A stretch of DNA of 64,000 nucleotides from Acanthaster planci (GCF_001949145.1 NW_019091385.1:686551-750550); one strand, 5' to 3'. Shown: positions 21,901-33,574, counted from the first letter of the stretch. Program-made: numbers and translations. Notes: generated by a model not told the origin, from the sequence alone.

Positions 21901-22487
21901 CAACCTGTAGTCTGGATAAATCATGTTAATTGTACAGTTTCATTGAGTGTGTACACCTATATTACCTGAGTGCTCGGATGCACTGAATGTACACCTATAT
22001 TACCTGAGTGCTCGGATGCACTGAATGTACACCTATATTACCTGAGTGCTCGGATGCACTGAATGTACACCTATATTACCTCAGTGCTCGGATACACTGA
22101 ATGTACACCTATATTACCTCAGTGCTCGGATGCACTGAGCATACACCTATATTACCTCAGTGCTCGGATGCACTGAATGTACACCTATATTACCTCAGTG
22201 CTCGGATACACTGAATGTACACCTATATTACCTCAGTGCTCGGATGCACTGAATGTACACCTATATAACCTGAGTGCTCGGATGCACTGAATGTACACCT
22301 ATATTACCTCAGTGCTCGGATGCACTGAATGTACACCTATATTACCTGAGTGCTCGGATGCACTGAGTGTACACCTATATTACCTGAGTGCTCGGATGCA
22401 CTGAATGTGTCTACACGTTGTCTCTTTCATCAGCCAATCAATGTGAGTTGCACCTTCAAGATTGATGATGCCGGCATCTGCAGTTGA
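15926..22487 (+). CDS. RAD51D: DNA repair protein RAD51D, complete, 9 exons
   Basis: RAD51 paralogue of the BCDX2 complex, which helps load RAD51 onto single-stranded DNA in homologous recombination. Exons: 15926-16007, 17209-17270, 17393-17511, 18017-18098, 18738-18866, 19187-19379, 20089-20159, 20734-20913, 22434-22487. All GT-AG; phases agree; 323 aa (human 328). The N-terminus [17 protein letters not shown] matches human RAD51D. Walker A is GGPATGKT (residues 107-114, exon 4). Walker B is LKLITVDS with Asp206 (exon 6), followed by the family signature [11 protein letters not shown]. Exon 8 carries [18 protein letters not shown] and then a polar stretch ending [12 protein letters not shown], where the human protein has a shorter loop before its KSSRQ motif. 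The last exon is only 18 codons. No damage was seen. Introns hold a TIR element (16050-16756) and two minisatellites (21370-22408). The last exon is the least certain, being short and set by one acceptor (TTTCATCAG) and a stop. Confidence 0.94.
16050..16756. mobile_element. Long inverted-repeat (MITE-like) element in RAD51D intron 1
   Basis: Arms of roughly 250 bp (about 16050-16295 and 16505-16756) are inverse, diverged copies. Landmarks present on both: TATAAAGTCTTCCT, TTTTTTCTCACATTTTTACC, GTTGAAATTACT, CTACATTC and the GAATTCC..CATAAATGCC region. The central part (about 16300-16500) is unpaired and has no transposase. Identity is near 70% by eye, so it is old. Confidence 0.75.
17820..17880. 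repeat. Hairpin with GGGTTAGGGTTAA ends in RAD51D intron 3
   Basis: TTAACCCTAACACTCCTC pairs with GAGGAGGGTTAGGGTTAA across a short loop. The ends contain two telomere-like TTAGGG units in inverse orientation. The CCTCC/GAGGATTG wording resembles the dispersed repeat at 11681, so it may be a short member of that family. A related single arm (TTAACCCTAACCCC) is at 34688. Confidence 0.65.
21370..21712 (+). repeat. 24-bp minisatellite in RAD51D intron 8
   Basis: About 14 tandem copies of AAGGCCAGTCACAAGTCCCT plus TCAC/TCACG, with one unknown base at 21557. As 24 is a multiple of three and the unit lacks stops in several frames, it yields long open frames on both strands (21281-21850 plus, 21496-21732 minus) that are not genes. 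It lies between RAD51D exons 8 and 9. Confidence 0.93.
21950..22408 (+). repeat. 38-bp minisatellite in RAD51D intron 8
   Basis: Twelve nearly identical 38-bp units starting TGTACACCTATATTACCT and continuing (G/C)AGTGCTCGGATGCACTGA. Differences are single bases, e.g. CTCAG or CTGAG and GATACA or GATGCA. It ends 25 bases before the last exon of RAD51D, so copy-number change could affect splicing of that exon. Confidence 0.95.
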
Positions 22488-22564
22488 CTCCGTGAGTTCA
22501 TTAGTCCACTCTAAGTAGCACTGTGAGAAGTTACAGGACGTCAGTACTGTAGAGGCTGATATAT

Positions 22565-22570
22565 ATTAAA
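22565..22570 (+). terminator. Candidate poly(A) signal for RAD51D
   Basis: ATTAAA, the commonest variant hexamer, 78 bases after the stop codon. Confidence 0.4.
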
Positions 22571-22721
22571 GGCAAGTTCACATTTGGCCAACCTTGAGCT
22601 GAATTTCTCCACGTTTGAGTGGGATTTGTTTACATACCCTACTAAGTGGCAAAGATATGAAAACTTCAGTAAGTCCTTTGGTGACTTGGCCAGTCAGCAT
22701 TCCTTGTATGTTGCAGTTTAT

Positions 22722-22908
22722 CCTTCAATAGGGGACGATTTGCAATAGTTAGCCTCCAAGAGTTTGCAACGCCTCGGCCAATCACAAAGCCTGGAATCTG
22801 TCTACCCTTTTCAAACGTGCTTTGGGTGGAGAGGTTTCGCACGCTGTGATTGGCCAATACATTGCAAACTCTTGGAGGCGGGCTATTGTGAAACGTCGGT
22901 ATTAGAGG
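22722..22908. mobile_element. MITE, family CCTCCAAGAGTTTGCAA, copy 1
   Basis: CCTCCAAGAGTTTGCAA at about 22751-22769 is repeated inverted as TTGCAAACTCTTGGAGG near 22863-22879, with flanking arms AATAGGGGACGATTTGCAATAG and its inverse extending the pairing outward. A second copy is at 33654-33816. No coding capacity. Confidence 0.82.
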
Positions 22909-23078
22909 TTGGTTTTGTGTTCCGTTCACACAACAGTGACTCCTGTACCAAAAATAGTCATTAAAGATGTGTTGCTATTTGACAGCCGTATGATGAGATT
23001 TTTCAGTTGAAGTTTGACAAAGGGTTTGAAGTTCAATAAGTCTGTCACAGAAATCATTGTTAAAATCTATTTTTATAT

Positions 23079-23084
23079 TTTATT
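23079..23084 (-). terminator. Distal candidate poly(A) signal for MKS1
   Basis: AATAAA on the minus strand about 730 bases past the MKS1 stop; an alternative to the hexamer that overlaps the stop codon. Confidence 0.25.
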
Positions 23085-23811
23085 CACTTTTTTGTACACT
23101 TATCTGTACAGCTGTGTCAATGACAGTGGATACATACATGTACATGTGTATCATTAAATGATTAACAAATATTTACATCAAAGGTAAGGACTACAAGCAT
23201 GATTGTTCATAATGGAGACAATCAGCTTCTGTCCTGATGACGTCAATTGTTGTGTACTTTCCTATAAAGTCAGAGTAGGCCCACAATCCACTAAGCACCT
23301 TAGGAAAGCCCACACGTAAACAATGGGTAGCATCGCAAAATGGCATATATGAAGGGTTTAGACCCAATCAGAAAGACACATGCGCACTTTCCTTTACCTC
23401 CTTGTAAGTAGAGAATTTAATATATTATTTCTTGGGTCAGAAATGGAAATCCCATTTGCATGCCGACTACAGGCCACATAAGTTGAAACAAAATGCAGAG
23501 AACACTGCAAACTACGCTGGCTTTTGTCGAATTAAATGGGACAAGGCGCTTGCTAACACCACAGCATGTAAAACTGGCAGCTAATTGAACAGAATTCTAG
23601 CTGGTTAACTATTTCCTATAAGCAACATATTCCTGTGCTTACCAAATCTATTTTGACTAACAAAACTGACCAAAGATTGACTAGCCAATTAGGCAAAGTA
23701 AAAGTCAGTCAAGTGTGGCGCTGAAAATCTTCACATGACTGTATTTACCTCAAAACTGCTTCTGTTTTGGCGAAAGAATAAGCAAGATCAGGTTTCTGTA
23801 TTTCAGTTTTT

Positions 23812-23817
23812 TTTATT
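23812..23817 (-). terminator. AATAAA overlapping the MKS1 stop codon
   Basis: The transcript reads ATT CAA TAA AAA: the stop codon TAA (23815-23813) is part of an AATAAA hexamer. If used, the 3' UTR would be only some 10-30 bases. Confidence 0.35.
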
Positions 23818-26800
23818 GAATGGTTGAGAGAGTTTCTTTGGCAGCTTGCATTCTCTTCCTGGCTCTCTGGAACAATTCTGTAATTAAAAAAATAAGTACA
23901 AGTCAAATTTAAGTAATGTTCACTCTAGGAGTTGCTACTTGGCATTCAAAGTGTGTAACTTTGTTGCTTAATCTCTGAAATGTGAGGTAAATGACATGGG
24001 GAAGGTTTTGGCCATAATTGTTGCAAACGTTTGAAGTTGTGCTGAACTTTGATGTAAATTTTCTAAAATGGAAATATTTGCTCGGATAACTCACCCAGAA
24101 CATTCTGGACAGACGCTTGCATCGTCAGGCCACTGTCAGAGAAACAACAGATTTAGGTTGAACTCAGTTTCTAACTCCAAAAAATTCAGAGGTTTTCTCA
24201 GAGTCTGCCAATTTTCACGGTCTTTTGCTTGTCTGTATCCTAAAATCTGCTTCTACGTTTGAACAGCAACTTACCCAAGTCTGTCCAGTAATGTTCCCAC
24301 TTTCCGTTTGGAATCCACTTTGTCCATGAAGATTCTGAAACAAAGAAGAGCTTTGTTGTGACGAGCAACTTTTTTAGTCATGTGCATGTTTTGTTTACAG
24401 GATTATGTGTTAGGAAACCTAGCAAATGACAGGCCTAGTTAAACACTGAAGATGATTTCCACAATAACAGAAGTCAGTTCGAGTAGTAAAGCTTGTAAGA
24501 GCAAAGATATTTCTTAACCCATTTGCTCCTCGGACCTCTATCACGGGGCAACCATCTTGCTTTCCTTCCATTTAAATCAATGTGACTAAACTGAGGCTGG
24601 AAGGAGAAATAATCTGTTCCCGTAATCAATATGTCAAGTTGTATTACTATTGCCAGAGGATCTTCAGGGAACAAGACCAACATGGCAGCATCACGATAAA
24701 GGTCTATAGGCCTACTGAATCAGCAAAATACTCTAATCTCCAGCCAGACCCAAATGTAAACTATATCGGAAATAAATGCACAGTAAATAGAAAGATGATG
24801 AATATTCAGTGCGTCACAGCAATCAGGCTTTGCCGTCTCGTTCAGGGGGTCATCTTTACGTTTCTACTCACTGGCTCTGCTGTAGCAGGTTCAGCTTCAA
24901 TGTGACGCTCCCTGTTGCCTCTGTTCGGAACCCAAATCGGCTGATCACGCTGCCCTCGTGTGTCGGTGGGACAGCTACATAGGTCGGATCTTCCAATTCA
25001 GGGGAACCACCGATGAAGAATCGACGCAAGTTGTTGAAGTAGTGCTGGCCAGACGGGCGCCACGTTTGCACCTCAACTGTGTGAATACCTGGAAGGCAAA
25101 GTGACAGCAGAATCAAACCTGTGAGATTTCTGACTTGAGCTTCTTGCACTAAAATTTCACAGATCCACCCTAGAATTACAGACAGGAGCTTTGTTTGAGG
25201 GTGGGGCATGATTGGGTACCTACCCGGTGTTGAGGGTATGGTCAGGTATCCGTACCCCTCCGTGCGATATCGCTGCCAGGAATCAATAGACAGGACCTCC
25301 AGAAAGATCTGTGGCCATTGAGGTAGCAATGGTTCCCGATGCTCCTCCTCGCCAAGCTCCTCTTGCTTGTAGAATAGCTCCAAGTCAAACGGGTAACAGA
25401 AGTAGGCTACGTTTTCCTGCATAGAAGGAGAGAATGTAGTTGACCAACGATGTTGACTGAACAGTAAGTGTGCTTCTTCTCCAGGCACTGGACGAGGGAG
25501 TATGTGAGCCCCGAGCTGGACCAAGAGAGGCTGCAATTTTCCAAGCAACGCAGGCACTTTTGGTTGGAACTGAACTGTGCTGGTTCACAAACGACTATGA
25601 ATTCATATGTTATGGTCGCGTCACTAGCAGGAAAATGAACACTGCTGACCAACCTTGCTCTGTTTAACTGACGAGGGGGTGCTTCTGCTCAAGGTGGATA
25701 GTACGCTTAACTTAAGAATCGGCTCAAAAAAGGGTTTGTTGCTCCTTACTCTATCAACAGAGTCCGACAGAATCCTCTCCTGTAGGATTTCATTTTGTTC
25801 AAACACAGTGCGGCTTACAGAAGTAACAAGAAGTGATGTCATCTTGAATTAGGAATTATTTTTGAATCGCATCACGAGTCTTATGCCATTCAGCAGCTAC
25901 CACCCTTTACAAGGTGTCCAACTTACTCTGTCAATTTCCTTCGTACTGCATGTCTGCGTGACCCCTGATAGTTGTTGCGCAGTATCTGTTGACCAGTCTG
26001 AAATAAAGAACCAAAAATGAGGCCTGGCTAATAACGCTTGTGATTAAATCCTTCTTTCAGTGAAGTAGTTTACCAAGTGACCTATCTGTTGAAGAGAATC
26101 CTTTGGTACCTGTATGTTTAGTTTTGGAAACAACAGTTCTGTTATGTGATGAGAGATTTACTGTCTTTTATCTGAAAAAAGTAAATGCAAGAATGTTCCA
26201 CTTACGCTTGGGTAACTCCACAAAAAAGTGGACATAGAGATTGTCGTACTCGTAGTTCTTGGCAGAAACAATTTCGCCGTAAACCAGCAGTCTCAGAATT
26301 CCTGACGCAACCTATTTGAATTCAAATGGTGATATCAACGAGATCTTAGGCTCCTCAAAACCTTGTGGCCAAATACCCCACAAAACCAAAACAGTTTGTC
26401 ATTTTATGTTTGACTTCCTCTCTCACCCTTGGCTCCTTTTCATTATTCACAGCGATCCAAAATAAAATCTTGTCTGCAGAGAGCTTGGACAGTAAACAGA
26501 CAAATTGCATTGTTTGTTTATATTTTCATGTTTCAGATATTTTATAATTCGTCAGCATGGCTTTGAAGTGGTGGGTAAGAACTTTCCACAGCATGTGATA
26601 TCAATCTCTTCTTTAACCCCTTAACGCCGGGATTCTTTTGACCATGACTGCTGGGCTGTGGTATGTCCAGAATGTAAAGCTCTGTCCAGCAGCAGGCCCC
26701 ATTGAAATCGCAGCTGCATGGTGAATAGTGCTGTATGTGTGGTATGCACCAATCCTCACACAAAGCCGCGGCTGTCGACGGTTCTGGGGCTGAAGGGGTT

Positions 26801-29800
26801 AAGACTGGTGGATCTGAGAAGAACAAGTGGATGTAAACTTGACGTTTTGACCGGGATGCTCTGGTCATCCTCAAGCATGTCAGGAGAGAGGATGGTGGCT
26901 GTCAATGAAGGTTACCCTTGTGCAAATCTGAACTACTGCCTGCTCCAGAGTTTAAGAAGATGGAACATCAAATATTTCACAAAACAGAAGTCAACAAGTG
27001 TGAAAAGTCAGCCACGAACCTGTTCGAAGTCATGGCCCACCATGGCCCCGACGTAATCCATATGTCTCTGGTACAACTCTCTGAACATCTTGGTCTCTCG
27101 GTCTTGATCACGCCGGGCCATCGGCAGAGATGCCAGCTCCAGTGTGTACTCAAAGGTATCGCGTTGTGTGGACTCGGTGACTATGGTGTATGGGGGCCGA
27201 TAACGATTGAAGTCTGGCGTGACAGACAACACCCCATGGGTGTCATACTGTCCAAAGCATGACGAAGAAACAGGAAAGTATATTAGTTACTATAATCAGT
27301 GTCAAAAACAGGTTTCAGAAACCAGAAATTTAACAAACCTTCCATCCAAAAAAAAATCTAAAAATATGTTTCAGTCCTCTAAGTTTGAGACACTATCTTA
27401 TCACTATGAACTTGTGACAATTGTGCATGGATACAGCTAATTGAGGTCAAGTCGATTGCTCAAGGTCACAAAAGTTGTATCAAAAATTCAACTTATGAAC
27501 AGAACTCTTAGCCATACAGTACTACTGAATGTCAATAATGATCATTGAGACCAAAAATTCTTAAGAAAAGTATGAAGAGTAAAGCTTTTATTTTCTGACT
27601 TTTGCGAGACAATTAATAGGAGCAACAAATAGCAAACTGTAGATACCTTTATGGTGCAGAGAATGTATTCATCCAGTATTGTGGGTTCGCTGTCAAGAGG
27701 AAAATAATAAGATGTATTCCGCTTGAGTTTGAATAATGAGATGTAAAAGTCATCTGTCAAGAAAGTTCACGTGTAAGAAAGGTAGATATTGAAATGCAAA
27801 CTCCTACTTTAATAAGCAATGAGCTGTAAGCAATAAAATCCAGCATCCCTGTTAGAATTCTCCTGAAAAAGCAGAGATGGGGTGATGATTGCTTTGTAGA
27901 TGTGATGAATTGAGCATTAATGATTAAATAACGCTGTAAATCAACAACGTGTCCTTATTCCTTAGGTGCGGCTTGAAATCACACAGGACTCTATGAGAGT
28001 TAGCTGCAGCCGCTGCCATAGTCCCGTCGGTAATTTCAAGTAATCTGACCAAATACTAACTCTTCCACTGCGCTGAGATCAGCCATGATGTACATAGTCT
28101 GTACTGGTGTGTCGATGACGTGAGCGCTTCGTTTATGCTCCTCTGATGGGGCTTCCATGACTGGGTTGATCTTGGGTTGGAACGAACTACCATCACCGTA
28201 ACTACAAAGACAAAGCATGGAAATCCTGATCTAACAATTGTACTCCACACATTCTGAAACGTGTGGATGAATCACCAACTCCAGCCCAAGAGTGTTCTCT
28301 GAACTACAGGCAACAATGAAATTGCAGGAATTGAAAACGTAAAACCTTCCGTTCTACCCCCTTCTTGAATCAACCCCTCCCCCATTCAAATCCTCCTCTG
28401 TTCTGCCCCTCCTGTTCCATTCTTTGCAAGCTCCTGCTTTCCTCAGCTCTGTCCCTCTCCTATTCAACCCTCCCTCACTCCACTCTACCCAACCTCAGAA
28501 CAACCCTCCCCCACCCCTATTCAACCATACCCCCATTCCAATCTGCTCCACCCCACGCCTCTCCTATTCAACCCTCCTTCACTCCACTCTGTTCCACCCC
28601 TCTTCAGCCCCACCCTCCACCCCTCTCCTGTCCAATCCCTCCCCTTGCTCCATCCCTTCCGGGCTCCATCAGACCCTCACCCATTTCTTCTCTCCGTCTG
28701 TTTCCTCCTTCTGACATTCTGCATCTTCTGGGTCAGAAACGACGGCGTTTCCTTGCTTGATGTTGTCACTGCATTTTGCTGAAGTGAAGACGTACAAAAC
28801 GTGTTTTACCAAAACTAGGGCCCACAGCCCAACTAAGCAGTACATCAAATGCTCAATAGCATTCTAGCATTCCATCAAAGATGACAAACTAGACTTACAA
28901 TCTGGGCTTCCAATAATCAGCCTGTTCCATTGCATTTCCAAGAATTTCTAAACAAGTATCTGATTATTTAATAACCAGAGATCAATAGATGGCAAAGCCT
29001 GATGAGGGCAGGAGAGAATGATGGGTCTGAAATGTTTTGGAAATATTTTGTTTCCCCAAGAAAAAACCCAGAGTGCACAACTGAAAAAAACAGGTGGGGA
29101 GAACTCATTTTCATACCTCCTCAAGACTGGCAAAGGTATCATGGTCCACATAGGAGAAGATCCTCGTGGTGGGTCTGCCATCTCCATCATTGTACATGGC
29201 AGTAATCTCTCTATGGTACCTCTCCTCAATGGGTCGCTTGCAGTTGTCCCGGTCACGGTAGAGTTCCACCTCCAGTTGGCTGAACAACTTCTCCTGCCAT
29301 TTCAGGGTGTAGGTCTCGTCATCTTCTGGCCGGACTTGAGCTGTCAGGTAAGTCGGTTCAAATACACTGAGACCAAAGTGGCAGTTTGTTCACTACTGTC
29401 AGACATATATTGAGTGTTCACTTCATCTCTCTAAACAGCGGTACATGTAACAAGCTAAACAAGTTTAGTCATGAAGCAAGCTTGTGGTGAGCCAAATCGG
29501 CTCATCAGTCAGTGTTTTTCTCCAGTGTTCTTGCCATGGAATGACTGATAATATTTCTATGCCCCTTGGATGGGACGCCAGTCCATCACAGGTTGCTCTC
29601 CAGCTAATGCTGGTACCCATTTATACTCCTGGGTGGAGAGCAGCAAATGAGGGTAAAGTGGCTTGCCCGTGGATATAACCTTTGGCCAACAAGAACCATT
29701 GACCCTTGGCTCATCAAACACAAACCTGAACCACATGGCTACACTCCCTACTCATTAAATTTGGCCCTAAATGAACAGGAACAAAACATTTTTGAGCTTG

Positions 29801-31299
29801 AATCCAAATATCTAGGTTCTGGCAGCACAGGTACAAAATCAGCAGTTGAGTAAGATGTAGAGACCTTGGAGTAATATTTGCTGAAAAATAAGCCCTTTCA
29901 GTAATTCAGACAACAAAAAAATCTGAAAATGCAAGCTTCAGCAGTAGACAGCAACAGGTGTTGGAGGTAAGTGATTAGATATGACTCTATATGTACATTT
30001 CATTGAACGTCGACTTCCCAAAGGCCTCATTTCCATCCCTTCATGACTGGGTCCTGCCTCTTCATTGCTGTAGGCAGTAGGGACAAGACTGGTTCCGGTC
30101 ACACGTTTCAAGTGCACTCTGACATAGTGATAAGACCAAAAAAAAACCAAACAGTTTTTAAAAAGTACACAAGATATCAAACTAAGTCCTGAATCTCATA
30201 GCTGGTTTCAGAACATTTCATATCAAAAGTAATGATGCTGGTGTACATCATTTTACTCTTACTGGCTGGTATTGTTACTTTCATGTACTTTAGAAATAAG
30301 ATTTTACTTAGCCAACATTCCGTTCTGTCGCCATGTTGGTTTTAGCACCCCCACGCAAGTAAGTGAACAAAGCTAGAGGGGAACGAATTGTCTACAACAA
30401 TAACAATCACAAGCATCCATTCGCCAAACTTTACACGACGTTCTTGTCATGAAATTTGTTCCACTCTGTTAAATCCTCTGAGCATGTGCACATGAAATGT
30501 GAAAAAGGTTTATACACAAGAAATTATAATTACTGAGAATGTATTTTTGATATCTACGTTAGGCTGTTATACCGCCTTAGGCTTATCAAAGTTGTCTTTA
30601 ATGGGGCAGCGCAGACATCCATGAGTTTCACAAAAATACGGGTAGCAGCCACACAGCACCGGTGAAAACAACTGCAACGAGCATTCGCGTACGTACAGAT
30701 CAAAGGAAAAGATTGTATAACCCGATCCTCGGACTGGCTGGTGCGCGCATACATTGCCAAGGTCGCTATTTTCACTGGCGCAGCACCTGTCATTTTGCAA
30801 GAATCCCGGATGTCCGCGCTGCTCCATATGCTTAGTAAGACCCTAATCAAACCTTTTTACGAGTATCATATGTTCTTGTACATGTACTTGTGTGTTTTGC
30901 ATTTCTCAAAAAGAATTAAGCCTAAACCTAATTTGGTATTCCTTGATCCTCATATTGAAAACAAAGAAACAAAATTACCGACACAATTCTGAAGAATGTC
31001 AGACCACAGACGTTTTCGAATGCGCACCTTTAATTGAAGAGCTCTAACTGCACAAAACCAACATACAAAGTTTATTGACCCCAGTTTAACCTTGCGCTCG
31101 TTAACGGACCCAACACTTTTAAGTTTTAGCGGGCCGCAAGAATTCACCACATCACACCATGCTTCAGAAATTGATACCAGTATATGACCCACTTTGTTCT
31201 CGGTCCTTACTTGATTTTAAAATTCTTGATAGGATCCCTAGATCGGTAGTAGGCTGTTCCAAGATCACTCCCACCACCTCCACCACTGTCTTCCGCCAT
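23813..31299 (-). CDS. MKS1: MKS1, B9-domain protein of the ciliary transition zone, complete, 14 exons
   Basis: Component of the transition-zone (Tectonic/B9) complex that gates proteins into cilia; human mutations cause Meckel syndrome. Exons in order: 31299-31211, 30118-29997, 29340-29117, 28778-28681, 28201-28061, 27689-27647, 27247-27020, 26311-26206, 25997-25927, 25416-25224, 25088-24872, 24334-24275, 24132-24095, 23877-23813. GT-AG borders and phases agree at all 13 junctions; 564 aa (human 559). The N-terminus MAEDSGGGG...[10 protein letters not shown] matches human. Exon 3 gives [16 protein letters not shown], exon 4 [16 protein letters not shown], exon 5 [13 protein letters not shown]. 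The C2-like B9 domain is about residues 316-510 ([64 protein letters not shown]). The C-terminal helix ends [15 protein letters not shown]. Less sure: the donor of exon 2 (AAAT/GTACAT), chosen by phase. Looks functional. Confidence 0.95.
28355..28680 (-). repeat. Pyrimidine-rich low-complexity stretch in an MKS1 intron (G-rich in the transcript)
   Basis: The plus strand is a degenerate series of CCCTCCxCxxTTCAACCC units; the MKS1 pre-mRNA therefore carries many GGG and GGGG runs just downstream of the exon 28778-28681 donor. It produces spurious plus-strand frames full of Pro, Ser and Leu (28365-28760, 28424-28714). Confidence 0.75.
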
Positions 31300-32003
31300 T
31301 TTCCCAAGCTGGAATCAGGTTGCCTAGATATTTGGGCGCAGGTATTATTTACCATCACTTAACAAAAATAATTCAGCCATTTTCAGTAAAATGAGTCTTA
31401 TGAATTTAATACTTCCATTTTGATTGTAAATAGACAAAAAATGAAACAACATTTCTGTATTTTAAGCTGATGATTGTCTCTCGTTTTGTAAGATTTTGTC
31501 AAAATTTTCACCTTCGGTATTACGCATCCCCACTACAAAGTAACATGGTCTAATTTATTGCACAGTCTGGTATCTGTACTGTTATGCCATATCTCCATTG
31601 AAAACGTTCTGCTGATGACATTGGGCTCCAGACTTAAGGTTAAGGTCGCTGCCCTACTTTACGACGTCACTTAAGATGGCGCTCTATCTGGGCATTCATG
31701 GCTAACAGACAACCGCCAGAAAGGTCAGATATTTCCCCCTTTTCTACAGCGATATCATCATAGATATTCCTTTTTTTAATTATATGATAATCAAGGAGTT
31801 TTCTTTATGTAGTGCTTGTATTTTGGAATTTTACGGGAACTGATAGGGGATGTTAAAGAAAGGACATGATACTTTGCTAGACTAGAGAGACGAATCCAAT
31901 TGTTATTAGCTTGACTCATCATTCTTCTGTTCATGAATAGGGATCATGGATATGACTAGGATGGGCAGTTATGAATTTACTGGGGAAAGAGTTCAATACA
32001 TGG

Positions 32004-32095
32004 ACGCCACTTGACACCCTGTGCACGAACCTTATGAGACTGGTCTGAAAAATTCTAATTGTTTTCTCAGTAGGCCCTAAACAACTTATTTTCCC
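32004..32095 (+). repeat. Segment duplicated at 33112-33205, copy 1
   Basis: CCACTTGACACCCTGTGCACGAACC...GAGACTGGTCTGAAAA matches 33112-33205 (CCACTTGACACCCCGTGCAC...GAGGCTGGTCTGAAAA) with about 80% identity and the same TTTCCCTCCTGAACTT-like tail. It borders the TIR element at 32105, so both may be parts of one dispersed repeat. Confidence 0.65.
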
Positions 32096-32104
32096 TCCTG
32101 AACT

Positions 32105-32674
32105 TAGCCCCACTAGTGTGGCATGGACTATCACTCCTGATCTATCCTTAGCCACACATCTGTATTGGCAATTTCGTGTCGGCGTATTGAACATTCCGGC
32201 GCACCCACTTATCATCGTGGGCACAATTTTTTTTGCACACGAACATGATTCTTGACCTTTCCGCGAATTCCGCTTTCTAAAAACCATTTATTGAATGATT
32301 TTACTTATGTTATTGAGGTATTTTCCAGTCTTTTTGCCTTTATCCGTTCAATCTAACGGGCTCGCTCTCTCAGTCGCCATCTTTAAAATAAGGTCATTGA
32401 GCATTATGTCACTTGACCCCTCATCTTCTCGACGGCTGTTCCATGTCAAGATACCTAAACTGCTGCCAAAGTTTTGGAGGAGCGCATTGGTACATGTACA
32501 TGTAGTATCTTACCGCTCAGTCCATGTATTACATATGTCTTGACATGGAACAGCCGTCGAGACGATGAGGGGTCAAGTGATGCCGGAATGTCCAATACCC
32601 CAACACGAAATTGCGTATACGGATGTGTGGCTAAGGATAGATCAGGAGTGATCCGTGCCACACTAGTGGGGCTA
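32105..32674. mobile_element. TIR element with TAGCCCCACTAGTGTGGCA ends, 570 bp, with nested palindrome
   Basis: Ends are inverse: TAGCCCCACTAGTGTGGCA at 32105 and TGCCACACTAGTGGGGCTA at 32656-32674, with pairing continuing about 100 bp inward (CACTCCTGATCTATCCTTAG, AATTTCGTGT, CATTCCGGC). Inside, a second near-perfect 39-bp inverted pair lies at about 32410-32453 and 32538-32577 (CGACGGCTGTTCCATGTCAAG and its inverse). Flanking TA on both sides is compatible with a TA target site. No transposase. Shares ends with 15432-15539. Confidence 0.78.
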
Positions 32675-33111
32675 TCCTGAACTGAACTTTTCTGGACATT
32701 TTTTTGATTTTTGATGCCATGGTGACTATATTATTTTTAAATTTAAGTCACTGCAGGGAAGAATTACTGGCGTCCTTATGTGGAACTCTTCCCCTTATTG
32801 GTGTTGGATCAGCCGATAAGCACGATCTGCCGATCGCTCTGCGTAATTGGTTGATCCTAAATGAAATCTCCAACTTCCCTCTTTGGAAACAACAATCTTT
32901 CACATGTGTGAATTTGAAAGAAAAGACAACCAATTGGCATGATTGGCAGATGGTGGAATTATCAACAGAAAAATCACAAATATGCAGTTATAAGATCGAC
33001 TGATTGCACAAAGATTGGGTGATTGCACATATCGACCAATTGTGCCCAGTTTGATTTAGCCATAGGCCTATTGTCCACGTTTGTTGTGTGGTTCACATTA
33101 ACAGATATATG

Positions 33112-33205
33112 CCACTTGACACCCCGTGCACAAACACCGTGAGGCTGGTCTGAAAAGTTTTGCTTTCTACATGAATACCTTAATAATTTCCCTGCTGAAT
33201 TTGAC
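33112..33205 (+). repeat. Segment duplicated at 32004-32095, copy 2
   Basis: See copy 1 for the alignment. This copy has no neighbouring TIR element. Confidence 0.65.
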
Positions 33206-33323
33206 TTTTTAGATTATGTTATTACTTTTCCATTGCAAGTAGATAACTGTAGGAAAAAATGTGGCAGCTGCACATGGAATTCTTTCCAGTTCGCTAACCA
33301 AGTAATATAGTTAAATGAGAGTA

Positions 33324-33574
33324 CTATTCGGCCAGTAAAAAATTTGAATGGAAATCGTTTTTTTGTCTACACTTCTTAGCAATGAAAGGATTACGAAGAA
33401 CATAAAACTATGGTGACATTCTCTCTTCAATTTGTGTTCCATAAAATGAAATTACTCTTCGGAAAATTAAAAAATTTGTATGGAAATGGTTTTTTTTGTC
33501 TACAATTCATAGCAATGAAAGGATTACGAAGAGCATAAAACTGCCGTGGCATTCTCTCTTCAATTTGTGTTACA
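33324..33574 (+). repeat. Tandem duplication, two units of about 125 bp
   Basis: Unit 1 (33324-33445) and unit 2 (about 33452-33574) share GCAATGAAAGGATTACGAAG and CATTCTCTCTTCAATTTGTG in the same order with about 85-90% identity. No coding content. Confidence 0.85.

Larger units (their letters stand above)
22488..23811. other. Convergent spacer between RAD51D and MKS1
   Basis: Holds the 3' ends of both genes, poly(A) signals and a MITE (22722-22908). No coding exon seen. Confidence 0.7.

Noticed and set aside
24868-25557. 229-aa minus-strand single-frame ORF
   Set aside because: Not a gene by itself: it is two true MKS1 exons (25416-25224 and 25088-24872) read through the intron between them, plus unrelated upstream intron sequence.
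28365-28760. Proline/serine-rich plus-strand frames
   Set aside because: Low-complexity pyrimidine-rich DNA in an MKS1 intron; lies antisense to a verified exon at its end.
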